The notes beneath the pieces are model-generated. The model searched no databases. It was not told the DNA's origin and saw only the letters and a list, made by a program, of their open reading frames with translations. A stretch of 6,764 bases of DNA from an uncultured Lysobacterales bacterium. GTDB lineage: Bacteria > Pseudomonadota > Gammaproteobacteria > Xanthomonadales > Xanthomonadaceae. Within the stretch, counting starts at the first letter, position 1. Every line of letters begins with the position of its first letter. A program made the position numbers and the translations under genes. The DNA is taken from NCBI GenBank assembly GCA_946886865.1, contig CAMPJI010000111.1:1-6764 (forward strand), in the 5' to 3' direction. Below are positions 6,610-6,764 of this stretch, piece by piece.

Positions 6610-6615
6610 AGTCTA
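6610..6615 (-). promoter_or_regulatory. Possible -10 element for the HutD-like gene
   Basis: On the minus strand TAGACT (4 of 6 to TATAAT) lies about 32 bases before the ATG. A start near 6603 would give a leader of about 26 bases. No convincing -35 is found 16-19 bases upstream, so this is only a candidate. Confidence 0.25.
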
Positions 6616-6644
6616 GCGGTCGCCGAACGGGTCCCGCACACGAG

Positions 6645-6677
6645 GCCGCCCGCCGCGGATCCCTCCGGGCGGGCGGC
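6645..6677. repeat. Long GC-rich inverted repeat upstream of the HutD-like gene
   Basis: GCCGCCCGCC (6645-6654) pairs perfectly with GGCGGGCGGC (6668-6677). Inside the loop CGG (6656-6658) can also pair with CCG (6665-6667) around a 6-base loop. No T run follows on either strand, so it is not a classic intrinsic terminator. It may still end or shield transcripts of a gene to the right, or affect the promoter of the HutD-like gene. Confidence 0.5.
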
Positions 6678-6711
6678 ATACATCCCTGTCCAGGCGTGGC
6701 CTGAAATCCTG

Positions 6712-6735
6712 CGGGCGGACATCCTGTCCGACCCG
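6712..6735 (-). terminator. Hairpin just past a possible minus-strand stop codon
   Basis: CGGACA (6716-6721) and TGTCCG (6725-6730) form a perfect 6-bp stem with a 3-base loop. Four further pairs (6712-6715 with 6732-6735) extend it across a single bulged A at 6731. Read on the minus strand it starts 8 bases after the possible stop at 6744-6746. It lacks a following T run, so termination is uncertain. Confidence 0.4.
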
Positions 6736-6743
6736 GCCCTGTG

Positions 6744-6764
6744 TCAGCGGCGGTCGATCAACGC
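6744..6764 (-). CDS. Possible C-terminal end of a truncated minus-strand gene
   Basis: Reading leftwards from the window edge, one minus frame gives ALIDRR followed by TGA (6746-6744). The hairpin at 6712-6735 comes directly after it, as expected for a gene end. Six residues are too few to identify a product, and the frame may be chance. An alternative is a + strand gene starting at GTG 6741 (MSAAVDQR...), but no ribosome binding site precedes it. Confidence 0.3.
   Translation of the reverse strand, partial: ALIDRR

Noticed and set aside
6578..6679. N-terminal extension of the HutD-like gene to an ATG at 6679
   Set aside because: The extra 34 residues are low-complexity Arg/Pro/Ala, cross a strong hairpin, and would exceed the usual family length.
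1..6764. A previously undescribed defence, mobile or RNA-based system
   Set aside because: No direct-repeat array, transposase, integrase, reverse transcriptase, nuclease, toxin-antitoxin pair or structured RNA gene is visible. The five full genes fall into known families.

Overview
This GC-rich window (about 70% by eye) reads as chromosome of a gammaproteobacterium, most likely a member of the Xanthomonadaceae (Lysobacter, Luteimonas or Xanthomonas-like). The lineage is inferred from base composition, codon use and gene content and was not checked by any search. All real genes are ordinary in composition. There are no RNA genes, insertion sequences, prophage genes or CRISPR repeats.

Layout. 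A small Rieske-type [2Fe-2S] ferredoxin gene lies at the left edge (93-416, +). A short spacer follows, holding a sigma70-like promoter overlapped by a well-conserved Fur box. This promoter faces a three-gene iron-uptake locus on the + strand. The first gene is a TonB-dependent siderophore receptor of the Fiu/PiuA type (515-2623). The second is a PKHD-type Fe(II)/2-oxoglutarate dioxygenase, PiuC/YbiX (2698-3381). The third is a large inner-membrane PepSY-TM flavoreductase, PiuB (3407-5947). A strong GC hairpin with a short T run separates receptor and dioxygenase and may attenuate transcription. Converging from the right is a HutD/Ves-family cupin gene (5981-6577, -). The right edge (6578-6764) is non-coding sequence rich in inverted repeats. 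It may also hold the last six codons of another minus-strand gene.

How the genes fit together. Under iron limitation Fur would release the promoter at 439-468. The receptor would bring a ferric (probably catecholate-type) siderophore across the outer membrane. PiuB would carry electrons from cytosolic NAD(P)H through FAD, FMN and probably two hemes to the periplasmic side, where Fe(III) could be reduced and freed. PiuC is the conserved companion whose substrate is not established. This matches the known piuA/piuC/piuB genes of Pseudomonas aeruginosa and fiu-ybiX of Escherichia coli, so the core of the window is a recognised system. The less settled points are the role of PiuC, the heme path in PiuB, the hairpin after the receptor gene, and the isolated hutD-like gene.
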